From positions 62,001 to 126,000 of the forward strand of contig NZ_SMDS01000018.1 of assembly GCF_013753875.1 (NCBI RefSeq): a DNA stretch of 64,000 nt, given 5' to 3'. The notes beneath the pieces were generated by a model that saw only the letters and a list, made by a program, of their open reading frames with translations, was not told the DNA's origin and did no database searches. The DNA comes from Candidatus Pantoea persica (lineage in GTDB: Bacteria; Pseudomonadota; Gammaproteobacteria; Enterobacterales; Enterobacteriaceae). Shown here in pieces: positions 43,395 to 54,455 of this stretch. The stretch's first letter is position 1. Each line of letters opens with the position of its first letter. The position numbers were made by a program, and so were the translations under genes.

Positions 43395-44257
43395 TTACTG
43401 CGTTTTTGCTTCCGCCTCAGGCTGGCTGGCCTGATGCAGATGCACATTCATCTGCGGATAAGGGATGTCGCGTCCAGCGCACGCTTGAAGTTCTTCAGCA
43501 GGTCCCAGTAAACGTCCTGCAGATCGCCGCTGTTGCTCCAGCAGCGCACTACGAAGTTCAGCGACGAGGCGGCCAGTTCGTTCAGGCCAATCTGCACACC
43601 CATATCTTTCAGTACGCGCGGATCGTTATTCACCACCTCTTTCAGCAGCGCGATCACCTCGTCCACATCCGCATCGTAGGCGACGCCGATTATAAATTCG
43701 TTGCGGCGCACCGGCTCGCGCGAAAAGTTAACGATATTGCCGGCGATGATTTTACCGTTCGGCACCACAACGATTTTACCATCGGCGCTTTTCAGCGTGG
43801 TGGAGAAAATCTGGACGTTAAGCACCGTGCCCATAACGCCGCCTAAATCGACAAATTCGCCCGCGCGGAACGGACGGAAGGTGACCAGCAGCACGCCCGC
43901 CGCCAGGTTGGAGAGCGAGCCCTGCAGCGCCAGACCAACGGCCAGACCGGCGGCGCCGAGTACGGCGATGACCGACGCGGTCTGCACGCCAACGCGGCCC
44001 AACGCGGCGATCAGCGTAAAGGCGATAATGCCGTAGCGCACCAGCGCTGACAGAAAGTCCGCCACCGTTTTATCGATGTGACGCGCCACCAGCACACGGT
44101 TGATGCCGCGTGAAATGACGCTCGCCACGATCATCCCGAGGATCAGAATCACGATAGCGGCGACGATATTGACCGCATAGCTGAGGATTAGCGCCTGATT
44201 GCGCACCAGCCAGCCACCGGCGTTGTGGATGCCGTTTAAGACATTTAAGTCTTCCAT
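43395..44257 (-). pseudogene. mscS: Mechanosensitive channel MscS with C-terminal frameshift
   Basis: Small-conductance channel releasing solutes on osmotic downshock; homoheptamer of three-helix subunits. The transmembrane part and the pore helix ([17 protein letters not shown]) and most of the cytoplasmic vestibule ([21 protein letters not shown]) are normal. A small deletion near 43468 shifts the frame at KRALDA, giving the short tail TSLIRR and a stop at 43448; the native end [19 protein letters not shown] with TAA at 43395 is readable in the other frame. The last 26 or so residues form the vestibule barrel, so assembly is doubtful, but partial function cannot be excluded. Confidence 0.7.
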
Positions 44258-44415
44258 TTGATAGCCCTGTTGTTGAATTCCCTGCCGGGAAGGTCAAATC
44301 ACAGCCAGAAAATTCCGGCAAACCTGCTAACAAGGGTAAACGTTATTCGGGGATGTGCCAAATTCCCGTTGAATTTGCTGTAAATTTAAGCTAAAAGAAC
44401 CGCAAAAAAACAAAA

Positions 44416-44441
44416 AAGGTCAGATCTACGGATCTGGCCTT
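44416..44441 (-). terminator. Terminator of fbaA
   Basis: AAGGTCAGATC ... GGATCTGGCCTT hairpin lies 23 bp after the fbaA stop and is followed on the minus strand by TTTTTTGTTTTTTT. Confidence 0.85.
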
Positions 44442-44463
44442 AAGAGTTAATCCAGCGTGTGGA

Positions 44464-45543
44464 TTACAGACGATCGATAGCGTTCAGCTCTTTGAAAGCC
44501 TGCTTGAGGCGCACAACCATTGAGGCCTGCGCGGCGCGCAGCCAGACGCGTGGATCATAGTATTTCTTGTTCGGGCTGTCCGGGCCCTGCGGGTTGCCAA
44601 GCTGGCCCTGCAGGTACTCTTCGTTCTTTTTATAGTACTGCAGGATGCCGTCCCAGGTCGCCCACTGGGTGTCGGTATCGATGTTCATCTTGATCACGCC
44701 GTAGCTGATCGATTCTTCGATTTCCGCTTCAGAAGAGCCGGAGCCGCCGTGGAAAACGAAGTCCAGCGCGTTGTGCAGCAGGCCATGTTTTTCACACACG
44801 TATTTCTGCGAGTCGCGCAGAATTGTCGGAGTCAGTTTCACACTGCCTGGCTTGTAGACGCCGTGCACGTTGCCGAAAGAGGCCGCGATGGTGAAGCGTT
44901 TGCTGATTTTGCTCAGCTCGGTGTAGGCGTAGTCGATATCTTCCGGCTGGCTGTAGAGCGCAGAAGCGTTAACATAGCTGTTGTCCACGCCATCTTCTTC
45001 ACCGCCGGTCACGCCCAGTTCGATCTCCAGCGTCATGCCCAGCTTGTCCATACGCGCCAGGTATTTGCTGCAAATCTCAATGTTCTCTTCCAGTGACTCT
45101 TCAGACAGGTCGATCATGTGAGATGAGAACAGCGGCTTGCCGGTTTTCTCGAAGTGCGCTTCGCCCGCGTCGAGCAGACCGTCGATCCACGGCAGCAGTT
45201 TCTTCGCGCAGTGGTCGGTGTGCAGGATAACCGGCACGCCATACTGCTCTGCCATCAGGTGAACATGATGCGCGCCTGCGATGGCGCCGAAAATGGCTGC
45301 GCCCTGCGGCTTGTCGGTTTTGAAACCTTTACCGGCGATAAACGCCGCGCCGCCGTTGGAGAACTGGACGATAACCGGCGCTTTAACTTTCGCAGCGGCT
45401 TCCAGCACGGCGTTGATTGAATCGGTGCCGACGCAGTTTACCGCTGGCAGCGCGAATTTGTTCTCTTTCGCTACCTGGAAGATCTTCTGAACGTCATCAC
45501 CAGTGACAACGCCGGGTTTAACGAAATCAAAAATTTTAGACAT
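44464..45543 (-). CDS. fbaA: Class II fructose-bisphosphate aldolase FbaA
   Basis: Intact 359-residue zinc aldolase of glycolysis and gluconeogenesis. Zinc ligands: His in VILHTDHCAKKLLPW and in NVHGVYKPG and FVFHGGSGSSE; the catalytic Asp is in HTDHC. The length equals E. coli FbaA. Third gene of the epd-pgk-fbaA cluster, ending in TAA with a strong terminator. Codon use is that of a highly expressed gene. Confidence 0.97.
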   Translation of the reverse strand: MSKIFDFVKPGVVTGDDVQKIFQVAKENKFALPAVNCVGTDSINAVLEAAAKVKAPVIVQFSNGGAAFIAGKGFKTDKPQGAAIFGAIAGAHHVHLMAEQYGVPVILHTDHCAKKLLPWIDGLLDAGEAHFEKTGKPLFSSHMIDLSEESLEENIEICSKYLARMDKLGMTLEIELGVTGGEEDGVDNSYVNASALYSQPEDIDYAYTELSKISKRFTIAASFGNVHGVYKPGSVKLTPTILRDSQKYVCEKHGLLHNALDFVFHGGSGSSEAEIEESISYGVIKMNIDTDTQWATWDGILQYYKKNEEYLQGQLGNPQGPDSPNKKYYDPRVWLRAAQASMVVRLKQAFKELNAIDRL

Positions 45544-45646
45544 GATTGTGTCCTGTTTCGTGACCGACTATCCCCTATAGGACAGCGCTTTAAACGCCCT
45601 GTGGGCAAGTCTTCAGGCGACGCGCCAGTGCGTCGCCTCCAAAGGA

Positions 45647-46810
45647 TTACTGCTTCGCACGCTCTTCCAGCATGGCGACCGCAGGCAGTTTTTTGCCTTC
45701 AATGAACTCAAGGAACGCGCCGCCGCCGGTAGAGATGTAAGAAATTTTGTCTTCAATGCCGAACAGGTCGATAGCCGCCAGGGTATCGCCGCCGCCTGCA
45801 ACAGAGAACGCATCGCTGTCGGCAATCGCATTCGCTACGATCTCGGTGCCCTTACGGAAGTTCGGGAACTCGAACACGCCGACTGGACCGTTCCACAGAA
45901 TGGTTTTCGCCTCTTTCAGCAGTTTCGCCATGTTCTGCGCGGTTTCGTCACCGAAGTCCATAATCTCTTCGTTATCCGCCACTTCGGAAACCTTTTTCAA
46001 CGTAGCCGGCGCAGTTTCGGAGAATTCCGTGCCGACGTGTGAGTCGGTCGGTACCGGAATGCCGTACTGGTCGCGCAGGCCTTTTGCCGCCTCGACGAAG
46101 TCGGGCTCGTAGAGCGATTTGCCGACGTTGTTGTCGATTGCGACGAAGGTGTTGGCGATGCCGCCGCCGACGATCACGGTATCCGCGATTTTCACCAGTG
46201 ACTGCAGCACGTCAAATTTGGTCGACACTTTAGAGCCTCCCACTACGGCCACCAGCGGACGCTCCGGGTTGCTCATTACCTTGCCCAGCGCTTCCAGCTC
46301 GGCGGAGAGCAGCGGACCGGCACAGGCGATCGGCGCGAACTTGCCGACGCCGTGGGTTGAGGCCTGCGCGCGGTGCGCGCTGCCGAAAGCGTCCATCACG
46401 AAGACGTCGCACAGCGCAGCGTACTTCTTCGACAGCGCCTCGTCATCTTTTTTCTCGCCTTTGTTAAAGCGCACGTTCTCCAGCATCACTAACTCGCCCG
46501 CGCCGGCTTCGACGCCGTCGAGATACTCTTTCGCCAAGGTCACGTTGGTGCCGTTCAGTTTTTCTTTCAGATAGTTAACAACAGGCAGCAGGGAGAATTC
46601 TTCGTTGTATTCACCTTCGGTCGGGCGACCCAGGTGAGAGGTAACCATCACTTTTGCGCCCTGTTTCAACGCCGATTCGATGGTAGGCAGAGAAGCACGG
46701 ATACGTGCGTCTGACGTCACTTGCCCTTCTTTTACTGGTACGTTGAGATCGGCGCGGATCAGAACGCGCTTACCAGCCAGATCCAAATCGGACATCTTAA
46801 TTACAGACAT
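45647..46810 (-). CDS. pgk: Phosphoglycerate kinase
   Basis: Intact 387-residue glycolytic kinase (1,3-bisphosphoglycerate + ADP to 3-phosphoglycerate + ATP). Start [27 protein letters not shown]; substrate loop SHLGRPTEG; nucleotide motifs [15 protein letters not shown] and [12 protein letters not shown]. Lies between epd and fbaA; 103 bp before fbaA. No lesion. Confidence 0.97.
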   Translation of the reverse strand: MSVIKMSDLDLAGKRVLIRADLNVPVKEGQVTSDARIRASLPTIESALKQGAKVMVTSHLGRPTEGEYNEEFSLLPVVNYLKEKLNGTNVTLAKEYLDGVEAGAGELVMLENVRFNKGEKKDDEALSKKYAALCDVFVMDAFGSAHRAQASTHGVGKFAPIACAGPLLSAELEALGKVMSNPERPLVAVVGGSKVSTKFDVLQSLVKIADTVIVGGGIANTFVAIDNNVGKSLYEPDFVEAAKGLRDQYGIPVPTDSHVGTEFSETAPATLKKVSEVADNEEIMDFGDETAQNMAKLLKEAKTILWNGPVGVFEFPNFRKGTEIVANAIADSDAFSVAGGGDTLAAIDLFGIEDKISYISTGGGAFLEFIEGKKLPAVAMLEERAKQ

Positions 46811-46861
46811 GGTTAACCCTCTCGTTGATTCTCATAAGTTTTGCCAGGCGCAAACCGCGCC

Positions 46862-47881
46862 TTACCTGAAACCGCTTGCGGCCATCGCTAACGTCGTATC
46901 GAGAATTCGGTTAGCAAAGCCCCATTCGTTGTCGCACCATACTAGGGTCTTGATCAGGTGCTGACCGCTAACCCGCGTTTGCGTGCCGTCCACAATGGCA
47001 CTATGCGGATCGTGGTTAAAATCTACTGAGACTAACGGTAATTCCGTATAGTCAACTATACCACGAAATGCCCCCTCTGACGCGTTTTGCAGCAGGGCGT
47101 TGACCTCGCAGGCCCTTACCGGCGCGCGCACGGAAACGCTAAGATCGATGGCAGTTACGTTGATAGTCGGCACGCGCACCGCGATCGCCTCAAAGCGATC
47201 GTTAAATTTCGGAAAAATACGGGTAATGCCCGCGGCCAGTTTGGTATCGACCGGAATGATCGACTGGCTGGCCGCGCGCGTGCGGCGCAGATCGCTGTGG
47301 TAGGCGTCGATCACCTGCTGGTCGTGCATCGCCGAATGGATAGTGGTGACGGTGCCAAACTCGATGCCAAAGGCGTCGTCCAGCAGCTTGATCACCGGAA
47401 TAATGCAGTTGGTGGTGCAGGAGGCATTGGAGACGATGTGGTCGCTCTGCTGCAGTGCATGCTCGTTCACACCGTACACCACGGTGGCGTCGAGGTCGTT
47501 GCCGCCCGGATGAGAAAAGAGTACCTTCTTCGCGCCCGCCTGCAGATGCGCCTCGCCATCGGCCCGGCTGCCGTACAAGCCGGTGCAGTCGAGCACCACA
47601 TCGACGTTCAGCTCGCGCCACGGCAGCGTCTCGATGCCGGCCTGGTGCAGAATGCGGATGGTGTCGTCGCCCACGCGCAGCACGTCGCGCTCCTGCCGCA
47701 CCTCCCAGGCAAAGCGACCGTGGCTGGTGTCATACTTAAGCAGGTGGGCCATGCCCACCGCTTCCGCCAGCTCATTAATCGCCACCACATTGATTTCGGC
47801 CCGACGTCCGGTCTCATAGAGGGCACGCAGCACATTGCGCCCAATGCGGCCAAAGCCATTTATCGCCACCCGAACGGTCAT
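46862..47881 (-). CDS. epd: Erythrose-4-phosphate dehydrogenase Epd
   Basis: Intact 339-residue GAPDH-family enzyme that makes 4-phosphoerythronate for pyridoxal phosphate synthesis. NAD-binding [20 protein letters not shown]; catalytic Cys in [32 protein letters not shown] is typical for Epd rather than GapA. Start ATG 47881 (MTVRVAING) has AGAG before it; an in-frame ATG 78 bp upstream is not used. Retained, in keeping with an intact B6 pathway. Confidence 0.94.
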   Translation of the reverse strand: MTVRVAINGFGRIGRNVLRALYETGRRAEINVVAINELAEAVGMAHLLKYDTSHGRFAWEVRQERDVLRVGDDTIRILHQAGIETLPWRELNVDVVLDCTGLYGSRADGEAHLQAGAKKVLFSHPGGNDLDATVVYGVNEHALQQSDHIVSNASCTTNCIIPVIKLLDDAFGIEFGTVTTIHSAMHDQQVIDAYHSDLRRTRAASQSIIPVDTKLAAGITRIFPKFNDRFEAIAVRVPTINVTAIDLSVSVRAPVRACEVNALLQNASEGAFRGIVDYTELPLVSVDFNHDPHSAIVDGTQTRVSGQHLIKTLVWCDNEWGFANRILDTTLAMAASGFR

Positions 47882-48133
47882 CTCTTTTCTGCCACTTCCT
47901 GCTAAAAAACGTGCCGATAGCCTGACCATTTCACGCACTTTTGTACAGGGAATTTTCATCCGCCTCGCCGCGCAAAAGTCGCGTAAAAACCTGTAAATGA
48001 AACGGTTCAGCCAGGATAAAGCAAGCGAGAAATGATGGGAATGACCGCGATCAAACGCACCGCTGAATGTTGGATCTGCGTCACATTTTTACCGGTTAAC
48101 GCGGCGCTGCAAACGTAACAGCAGGCAATAAAA

Positions 48134-48158
48134 AGGGGACGCCCGATGGCGTGCCCCT
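48134..48158 (-). terminator. Terminator of tktA
   Basis: AGGGGACGCC CGAT GGCGTGCCCCT hairpin, 21 bp after the tktA stop, with TTTTTATT following on the minus strand. Confidence 0.8.
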
Positions 48159-48178
48159 CTGATGACTGCTGGCGCTTA

Positions 48179-50173
48179 TCAGGCGAGAATCGCTTTCGCC
48201 TGTGCGACCACATTGTCGACGGTAAAGCCGAAGGTTTCGAACAGCTTCTCCGCCGGCGCCGATTCGCCGAAGGTGGTCATGCCGACTACCGCGCCGTGCA
48301 GGCCGGTGTATTTCTGCCAGTAGTCGGCGATGCCCGCTTCAATAGCGACGCGCGCGCCGATCGCTTTCGGCAGCACTGCTTCACGGTAGGCGGCATCCTG
48401 CTTGTCGAAGGAGTCGGTAGAGGGCATGGAGACCACGCGCACTTTGATGCCTTCGCTGCTCAGACGATCGTAAGCGGCCACCGCCAGCTCAACTTCCGAA
48501 CCGGTGGCGATCAGGATCAGCTCCGGTTGGCCGTCGCACGCTTTCAGGATGTAGCCGCCGCGCGCGATGTTCGCCAGCTGCTCGGCGCTGCGATCCTGCT
48601 GCGCCAGGTTCTGGCGAGAGAAGATCAGCGCGCTCGGGCCGTCTTTACGCTCGATAGCGTATTTCCACGCCACCGCTGACTCAACCTGGTCACACGGACG
48701 CCAGGTGCTCATGTTCGGCATGGTGCGCAGGCTTGCGAGCTGCTCAACCGGCTGGTGCGTCGGGCCATCTTCGCCCAGACCGATGGAGTCGTGGGTGTAG
48801 ACCATAATCTGACGGATCTTCATCAGCGCCGCCATACGCGCCGCGTTGCGCGCGTACTCCACGAACATCAGGAAGGTCGCGGTGTACGGCAGGAAGCCGC
48901 CGTGCAGCGCCAGGCCATTGGCGATAGCGGTCATGCCGAACTCGCGCACGCCGTAGTGAATGTAGTTGCCCGCTGCGTCGACGTTGATCGGCTTCGAGCC
49001 GGACCACATGGTCAGGTTGCTCGGTGCCAGGTCGGCAGAGCCGCCCAGGTATTCCGGCAGCAGCTTGCCGAACGCTTCGATGGCGTTCTGCGAGGCTTTA
49101 CGGCTGGCGATTTTCGCCGGGTTCGCCTGCAGCTGTTCGATGAACTTCTGCGACTCTTCCTGCCAGTTAGCTGGCAGCTCGTTGCTGACGCGACGTTTGA
49201 ACTCGGCGGCCAGCTCCGGGAACGCCTGGGCGTAGGCGGCGAACTTCTCGTCCCACTGCGCTTCTTTCGCCTTGCCCGCTTCTTTCGCGTCCCACTCGGC
49301 ATATATCTCTGACGGGATCTCAAACGGCGCGTGGTTCCAGCCCAGCTGCTTGCGAGTCAGCGCCACTTCGTTGTCGCCCAGCGGCGCGCCGTGCGAGTTG
49401 TGGGTGCCGGCTTTGTTCGGCGAGCCAAAGCCGATCACAGTTTTGCACATCAGCAGCGACGGCTTGTCGCTTACCGCTTTCGCTTCGTCGATCGCTTTGG
49501 CGATGGCGTCTGCGTCGTGGCCATCTACGCCGCGCACCACGTGCCAGTCGTAGGCTTCAAAGCGCTTCGCGGTGTCGTCGGTAAACCAGCCGTCGATGTG
49601 GCCGTCGATAGAGATGCCGTTGTCGTCATAGAAGGCGACTAGCTTGCCCAGCTTCAGGGTGCCTGCCAGCGAGCAGACTTCGTGGGAGATGCCTTCCATC
49701 ATGCAGCCGTCGCCCATAAAGACGTAGGTGTTGTGATCGACGATCTCATGGCCCGGACGGTTGAACTGCGCCGCCAGCGTGCGCTCGGCGATAGCGAAGC
49801 CGACCGCGTTGGCGATGCCCTGGCCCAGTGGACCGGTGGTGGTTTCTACGCCTGGGGTGTAGCCATATTCCGGGTGACCTGGAGTTTTTGAGTGCAGCTG
49901 GCGGAAGTTCTGCAGCTCGCTCATCGGCAGATCGTAGCCGGTGAGGTGCAGCAGGCTATAGATCAGCATTGAACCATGACCGTTGGAGAGCACGAAGCGG
50001 TCGCGATCGGCCCACAGCGGATTGGTCGGGTTATGGTTCAGGTAGCCGCGCCACAACACCTCGGCAATATCTGCCATACCCATCGGGGCCCCCGGATGTC
50101 CCGATTTGGCTTTCTGTACTGCGTCCATACTTAACGCGCGAATGGCGTTGGCAAGCTCTTTACGAGAGGGCAT
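48179..50173 (-). CDS. tktA: Transketolase A
   Basis: Intact 664-residue thiamine-diphosphate enzyme (E. coli 663). [17 protein letters not shown], the ThDP motif [15 protein letters not shown], and the pyrimidine-binding region [20 protein letters not shown]. It transfers two-carbon units in the pentose phosphate pathway and supplies erythrose-4-phosphate for aromatic amino acids and, via Epd, B6. Located between epd and loiP as in E. coli. Confidence 0.97.
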   Translation of the reverse strand: MPSRKELANAIRALSMDAVQKAKSGHPGAPMGMADIAEVLWRGYLNHNPTNPLWADRDRFVLSNGHGSMLIYSLLHLTGYDLPMSELQNFRQLHSKTPGHPEYGYTPGVETTTGPLGQGIANAVGFAIAERTLAAQFNRPGHEIVDHNTYVFMGDGCMMEGISHEVCSLAGTLKLGKLVAFYDDNGISIDGHIDGWFTDDTAKRFEAYDWHVVRGVDGHDADAIAKAIDEAKAVSDKPSLLMCKTVIGFGSPNKAGTHNSHGAPLGDNEVALTRKQLGWNHAPFEIPSEIYAEWDAKEAGKAKEAQWDEKFAAYAQAFPELAAEFKRRVSNELPANWQEESQKFIEQLQANPAKIASRKASQNAIEAFGKLLPEYLGGSADLAPSNLTMWSGSKPINVDAAGNYIHYGVREFGMTAIANGLALHGGFLPYTATFLMFVEYARNAARMAALMKIRQIMVYTHDSIGLGEDGPTHQPVEQLASLRTMPNMSTWRPCDQVESAVAWKYAIERKDGPSALIFSRQNLAQQDRSAEQLANIARGGYILKACDGQPELILIATGSEVELAVAAYDRLSSEGIKVRVVSMPSTDSFDKQDAAYREAVLPKAIGARVAIEAGIADYWQKYTGLHGAVVGMTTFGESAPAEKLFETFGFTVDNVVAQAKAILA

Positions 50174-50443
50174 TTTCTACTCCAGGTCAGATGAATGATT
50201 TATCGCTTTAACTCATTGTTATTCATGGTTAATCGGGCAAAATAAGGTAAAAGTCGCCCATAAATGTACATGAAAATCGGGGCAAAAGTACATGCTGCGC
50301 CGTGCTAAATCTCGCCGTGTCGTCTGGCATTTACGGCAATGTCTGCTGGCGAAGTAGCAGGCGACAGGCTATACCCCACTCTTTACCGCACCTTGTCCCT
50401 TTTCAGGTGCCTGTTTTTCTTACCTTGTTACTCACGGGATATC

Positions 50444-50583
50444 ATGATGAAAATTCAGACAGGAATCGTTGTGATAGGGCTGACAGCGCTGCTCAGCGGC
50501 TGCCAGGGCATGGACAACAACGCGCTGCTGCAGTCGGGCGTGCAGACCTTCCAGGCCTATACCCTCAACGACGCGCAGGTGAA
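50444..50583 (+). pseudogene. loiP: LoiP metalloprotease, N-terminal remnant
   Basis: The first 46 codons of the outer-membrane lipoprotein metalloprotease LoiP remain: signal peptide with lipobox (MKIQTGIVVIGLTALLSGCQ), then MDNNALLQSGVQTFQAY and TLNDAQVK. The HExxH peptidase domain is gone; after QVK the sequence passes into the 3' end of a YidB-like fragment lying on the other strand. Position next to tktA is as in E. coli. This is a deletion end point, not a point mutation. Confidence 0.8.
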
Positions 50584-50751
50584 GCGGCCCATCGATCCCA
50601 GATCGAGCTGCTTATCGTGCAGGGATTATTCGTCCAGCGGCCCCTGCGGCTACATGCGGTCGATCAGGTGTGGCAGCAGCTCCGCCAGCTTGCCCGAGGC
50701 GCCGTTGACGTCGGTGCCCAGCTTCTGTGCCAGCGACTGCAGCGACGCTTC
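50584..50751 (-). pseudogene. YidB-type (DUF937) C-terminal fragment
   Basis: Read on the minus strand, [20 protein letters not shown] and [11 protein letters not shown]-stop-PQGPLDE match the C-terminal part of YidB/DUF937 (in E. coli DLGQKLGVDTSTASSLLAEQ then LPKIIDALSPQG). It follows the SpeB fragment in the same frame with no gap, so the two form one fused reading frame broken by TAG at 50650-50652 and a TAA at 50628-50626. The family's function is poorly known. Either a yidB-like gene stood between loiP and speB and was joined by deletions, or the piece moved here. Confidence 0.65.
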
Positions 50752-51042
50752 GCCGAAGGCGTAAACCAGATCGCCGCAGTCCACCACATTCAGGCGCTGA
50801 CGCAGGTCGAAATCCTACGGCCAGCGGCGGCCTTCCCAGGCGAGGTTGGTGGAGATCTGGCGGATGGCGCCCGGACCCAGGCGGCTGCCCGGACGGCCCG
50901 ACGTGGCGGCGTCGAACGGCACGCTGGTGATCACCCACTCGGCGTCGCTTTCGTAGGGCTGGAAGTTCACCGGAAAACGCATGAAACCGAAGGCGTTGGA
51001 GACTAGCGAATTGTCATACTGATTGCCCAAGGTGTTATACAT
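50752..51042 (-). pseudogene. speB: Agmatinase SpeB, N-terminal remnant
   Basis: The first 96 codons or so are near-identical to agmatinase: [52 protein letters not shown] and [19 protein letters not shown] at 50815-50817 stands where the family has an aromatic residue (RRWP-stop-DFD). After YAFG the reading continues into the YidB-like fragment, and the manganese-binding GGDHS and DxHxD motifs are absent. SpeB converts agmatine to putrescine; that route is lost together with speA. Confidence 0.85.
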
Positions 51043-51229
51043 AAATCATCCTCACTGCCGCATGGCGTTAAGTTACAGGTGATAAACGGGTAGATAAAAA
51101 TAATCCCCTCCGCGTCGTTAAGCCCGACGAAGAAGGGACCGCTGCATTGCCGCATTTCAGGCGATTATCGCGGAGTTCGCCGCGCGCTGCAATGCGCGAC
51201 GCGCCGGAATAACGCCGGTTGAGGCGAGA

Positions 51230-52343
51230 TTAACGTTCGCGCAGCGCCTCTTTCGCCCGGTTGAAAGGCTTGATTCAGATAGTCCATCACGGCTTTCTCG
51301 CCGGTTTTGATATCCACCGTGGAGACCATGCCGGAGCTGATGGAGAAGCGGTGTCCCGCCTTGTTCTGCACATAATCATCAGTCTTGGTGCGGATAAAGA
51401 CGCGATAGTAGTAGATTTCCGGCTTCACCTCATCCTGAATGGTGTCGGGCGAGATGCTCTCTACCACGCCGTGCAGTCCGCCGTAGATGGCGTAATCATA
51501 GGCGGAAATCTTCACCAACGCCTTCTGGCCCGGATGGATAAAGGCGATGTCGCGCGGCGACAGGCGCGCTTCGATCAGCAGGCGATCGTCCAGCGGCACG
51601 ATATTCATCAGCTCGCCGTTGGGCGGGATCACCCCGCCGACGGTGGTGACCTTGATGTTTTTCACTACGCCGCGCATCGGCGCACGCAGTGTCAGGCGGC
51701 TGACGGTATCCTCGCGCGCCTGCACGTAATACTGCGAGCGCAAATCGGTCAGCTTTAGCTCCAGGACGGACTTGTCGCGCTGCAGCCGAAGCACCTCTAC
51801 GCTGCTGGCGGCGCCGGTTTTCGCCAGCCGCTGGGTGATGGCCAGCTCGCGGTTGGCTAGCCCGAGCGACTGCTGAATCTGCGCGCTGGAATCTTTCAGC
51901 TGCGCGCGGCGGGTGTTGTAGAGGCGGGTTTTCTAGGCGATCAGCTCAGGAAACCCCCGCAGCTCGTCGGGAAAACGCAGCGGCTGGTCATTGACCTCGG
52001 CGTAGAGGCGCGCGCTGGCGGCCAGCGCCGCCCGGTAGCACGCCGCGCTCTCGCCGACGCTGGAGATGGAGCGCGTTGGATCGAGCTTCGCCAAGATCTC
52101 CTCATCCAGCGATCCCAGCACCTGATCGCGCGAGCTGGGGATCACCTTGCCGGTGCCGGTCGAGACCTCGTAGAGCATGCCGAACCAAGCCCACACCAGC
52201 TCCGCCAGCAGCAGAAAAGCGCTGATTACCACCAGCCGCACCGCGCTGGTGTAGTAAGTTTCTGAATGTAGTTCGCCGTTGAGATCGTCGGAGGTTTGCG
52301 CCTCGGGCGCCACCACGTGCAGTTTGGTTGAAACCTTACTCAT
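51230..52343 (-). pseudogene. HlyD/LapC-type membrane fusion protein, degraded
   Basis: Periplasmic adaptor of a type I secretion system. MSKVSTKLHVVAPEAQTSDD, a single membrane helix (LVVISAFLLLAELVWAWFGM), then VSTGTGKVIPSSRDQVLGSL, coiled-coil hairpin and the C-terminal beta domain (LTLRAPMRGVVKNIKV, IEARLSPRDIAFIHPGQKALV). Lesions: an in-frame loss of about 20 residues at LDEEILAKLDPTRS, TAG at 51933-51935 (Glu expected in ELIAEKTRL) and a frameshift near 51270 before the end KEALRER. Its start overlaps the ABC exporter gene by 4 bp. Confidence 0.82.
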
Positions 52344-54450
52344 GCCTGATCCTCCGGGCGATTCAGCTCTGGCCGCGCCGGCGGCAGCGCACTCTCTTTC
52401 GGGCTGTCCATTACCAGCTGTCCCTCTTTCAGCACCAGCACGCGATCCACCAGCGCAAGAATGGCGGCGCGGTGCGTCGCCACAATCAGCGTGCGTCCGT
52501 TCAGCCACTGGCCTAGCCGTTCGATAAACTCTTTTTCGGTGTGATCGTCCAGCGAGGCGGTCGGCTCATCCAGCAGCACGATATTAGGATCGCGCAGCAG
52601 CATGCGCGCCAATAGCACCGACTGGTGCTAGCCGCCGGAGAGGCCGACGCCGCCCTCCGTCACAGGATGGTCGAGGCCGAGCGGCAGGCGGCGAATAAAG
52701 TCCACGCCACCGCTTACCGTCAGCGCGGCGAAAATCGCCTCGTCGCTGGCGTGCGCCGCGCCCATGGTCAGGTTCTCGCGCAGCGTGCCGTGAAACAGGT
52801 GCGCGTTTTGTGTCATCATGCCAACGTTGCGCCGCACGTCCGCCAGATCGATATGCGGCAGGCTGAGGTTGTCGAGCCGCAGCTCGCCGCTCACTAGATC
52901 CATGCCGCCGATCATCGCCTGCAGCAGCGTCGATTTGCCGGAGCCGTTGCGCCCCAGCACCGCGACGCGTTCGCCGGGCTTGATGGTCAGATTTTTAATG
53001 CGCCGCGCGATTGGTGGCGGAGTCGCTGTAGTAGCGGAACGCCGCCTCGCTGAACTGGTAGTAGCCGTACAGCACCGGACAGTGGATGCGGGTCTCATCT
53101 TTTTTGCTGTTCTCCACCGGCAGCGCCATCAGCGCGTCGAGGCTGGTTTTCGCCGCCTTCACCTGCTGCCAGCGCGCCAACACGCCGCACTGGGTGCCCA
53201 TCAGCGCGATTATGCGCGACGAGAGCATCGACGCCGCCACGATGGCGCCGGTGGTGATATCGCCGTTGATCACCATCGGCGCGCCGATAACAATCGCGCT
53301 GGTGTAGACCAGCCCCTGCACCGTGATACCCCAGCTGATCAGCGAGTGCACCACCTTGCGCATCTCCACGCCGGACTGGGCAGTAATGCGAATGTAGCTG
53401 TTCCACTGCTGCAGAAAGCGATCTTCCGCCTGCATCAGCTTGATATCTTCCAGCCCCTGCACACTCTCCACCAGCAGCACCGCGTTGCGCAGCGTCGACT
53501 CCTTCTGCGCCTGGTGCGCCAGCTTTTTCTGCAGCAGCAGGCCCGGCAGGATCATCAGGATCACCACCACCGGCGCGATCCACGCCAGCTGCGACGCGAT
53601 AATCGCCATTACCAGCAGGAACAGCAGAAAGAACGGTATATCGACGATCGAGGTGACGGTGGTCGAGGTGACCATTTCGCAGATCGCCTCCAGCTCGCGC
53701 AGCTGGGAGATAAAGGTACTGGTGGAGCGCAGAATGGCGCTGTTGCGCAGGCGCAGCGCATGGCCGAATACCCGGTCGGAGACGCGTATATCGGCGCGCT
53801 TGCCAAGCAGATCGGTAATGTGATCGCACCCGACGCGCAGGATATAGGTAGAGATCACCTAGATAATTACCCCGCCTTAGAGCACGTAGAGCGTGGGATA
53901 GGACTGCGCCGGGATCACCCGGTCGTAAACCTGCATCGAAAAGATGATCCCCGCCAGCAACAGCCGGCGCAGCCAGTCGGGTTGGATGGTCTCCAGATAG
54001 CGATCGACGCGGCTGTCCTTAGCAGCGGTCAGCGGGCGAAACGCTGCGGCGAAGCGGATATCGGGCAGCAGCGCGCCGCCAGCGACAGCGGCGTTGGCTG
54101 CTCGTCGCCGCTGAAGTGCACCCGCACCTAATCCTCGCCGTCGAAGCTGACGATTACGCCGACCTGCCCGTCCGCCAGCTCTACCGCCAGCGTGAGCCGC
54201 CAGTGGTTGATCTCCCATTTGTTCTCTTCATAATAAAGCTGCAGCGACATGCCGGCCTGGCGCGCCAGATGGCGCAGTGCCTTGTCGCGCGTCTGTTTGC
54301 CCTGCCATTCGCTGGCGGCGAGGAGCATGCCCGGCGAACGGGCAAGCGGTAGTAGCCGGCAATCAGAATAATCGCTGTAGTCCAGCCCTGTAATGGCACC
54401 CCGCTTTCGGCGCTATCGGGGCGGCCGGCGGAGGAATCGGGAAGCTGCAT
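52340..54450 (-). pseudogene. LapB-type type I secretion ABC exporter, degraded
   Basis: N-terminal C39-like domain without catalytic Cys (LARQAGMSLQLYYEENKWEI), a six-helix membrane domain (DIPFFLLFLLVMAIIASQLA, ITTGAIVAASMLSSRIIALM) and an ATPase domain with Walker A GRNGSGKST, Walker B IVLLDEPTASLD and H-loop VATHRA. Lesions: early frameshift near 54340, TAG 54128-54130, frameshifts near 54080 and 53960, TAA near 53880, TAG 53859-53861, frameshift near 53010 and TAG 52628-52630, which changes the ABC signature LSGGQ into LSGG-stop. It would have exported the adhesin encoded upstream of it. Confidence 0.85.
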
Positions 54451-54455
54451 TTGCG

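Noticed and set aside
48062-48092. CRP-like site TGTTGGATCTGCGTCACA upstream of epd
   Set aside because: Half-sites are two bases too far apart for a normal CRP site.
52818-54131. 437-codon plus-strand open frame opposite the ABC exporter
   Set aside because: Shadow of the broken exporter; composition (His, Gln, Arg) is typical of spurious frames.
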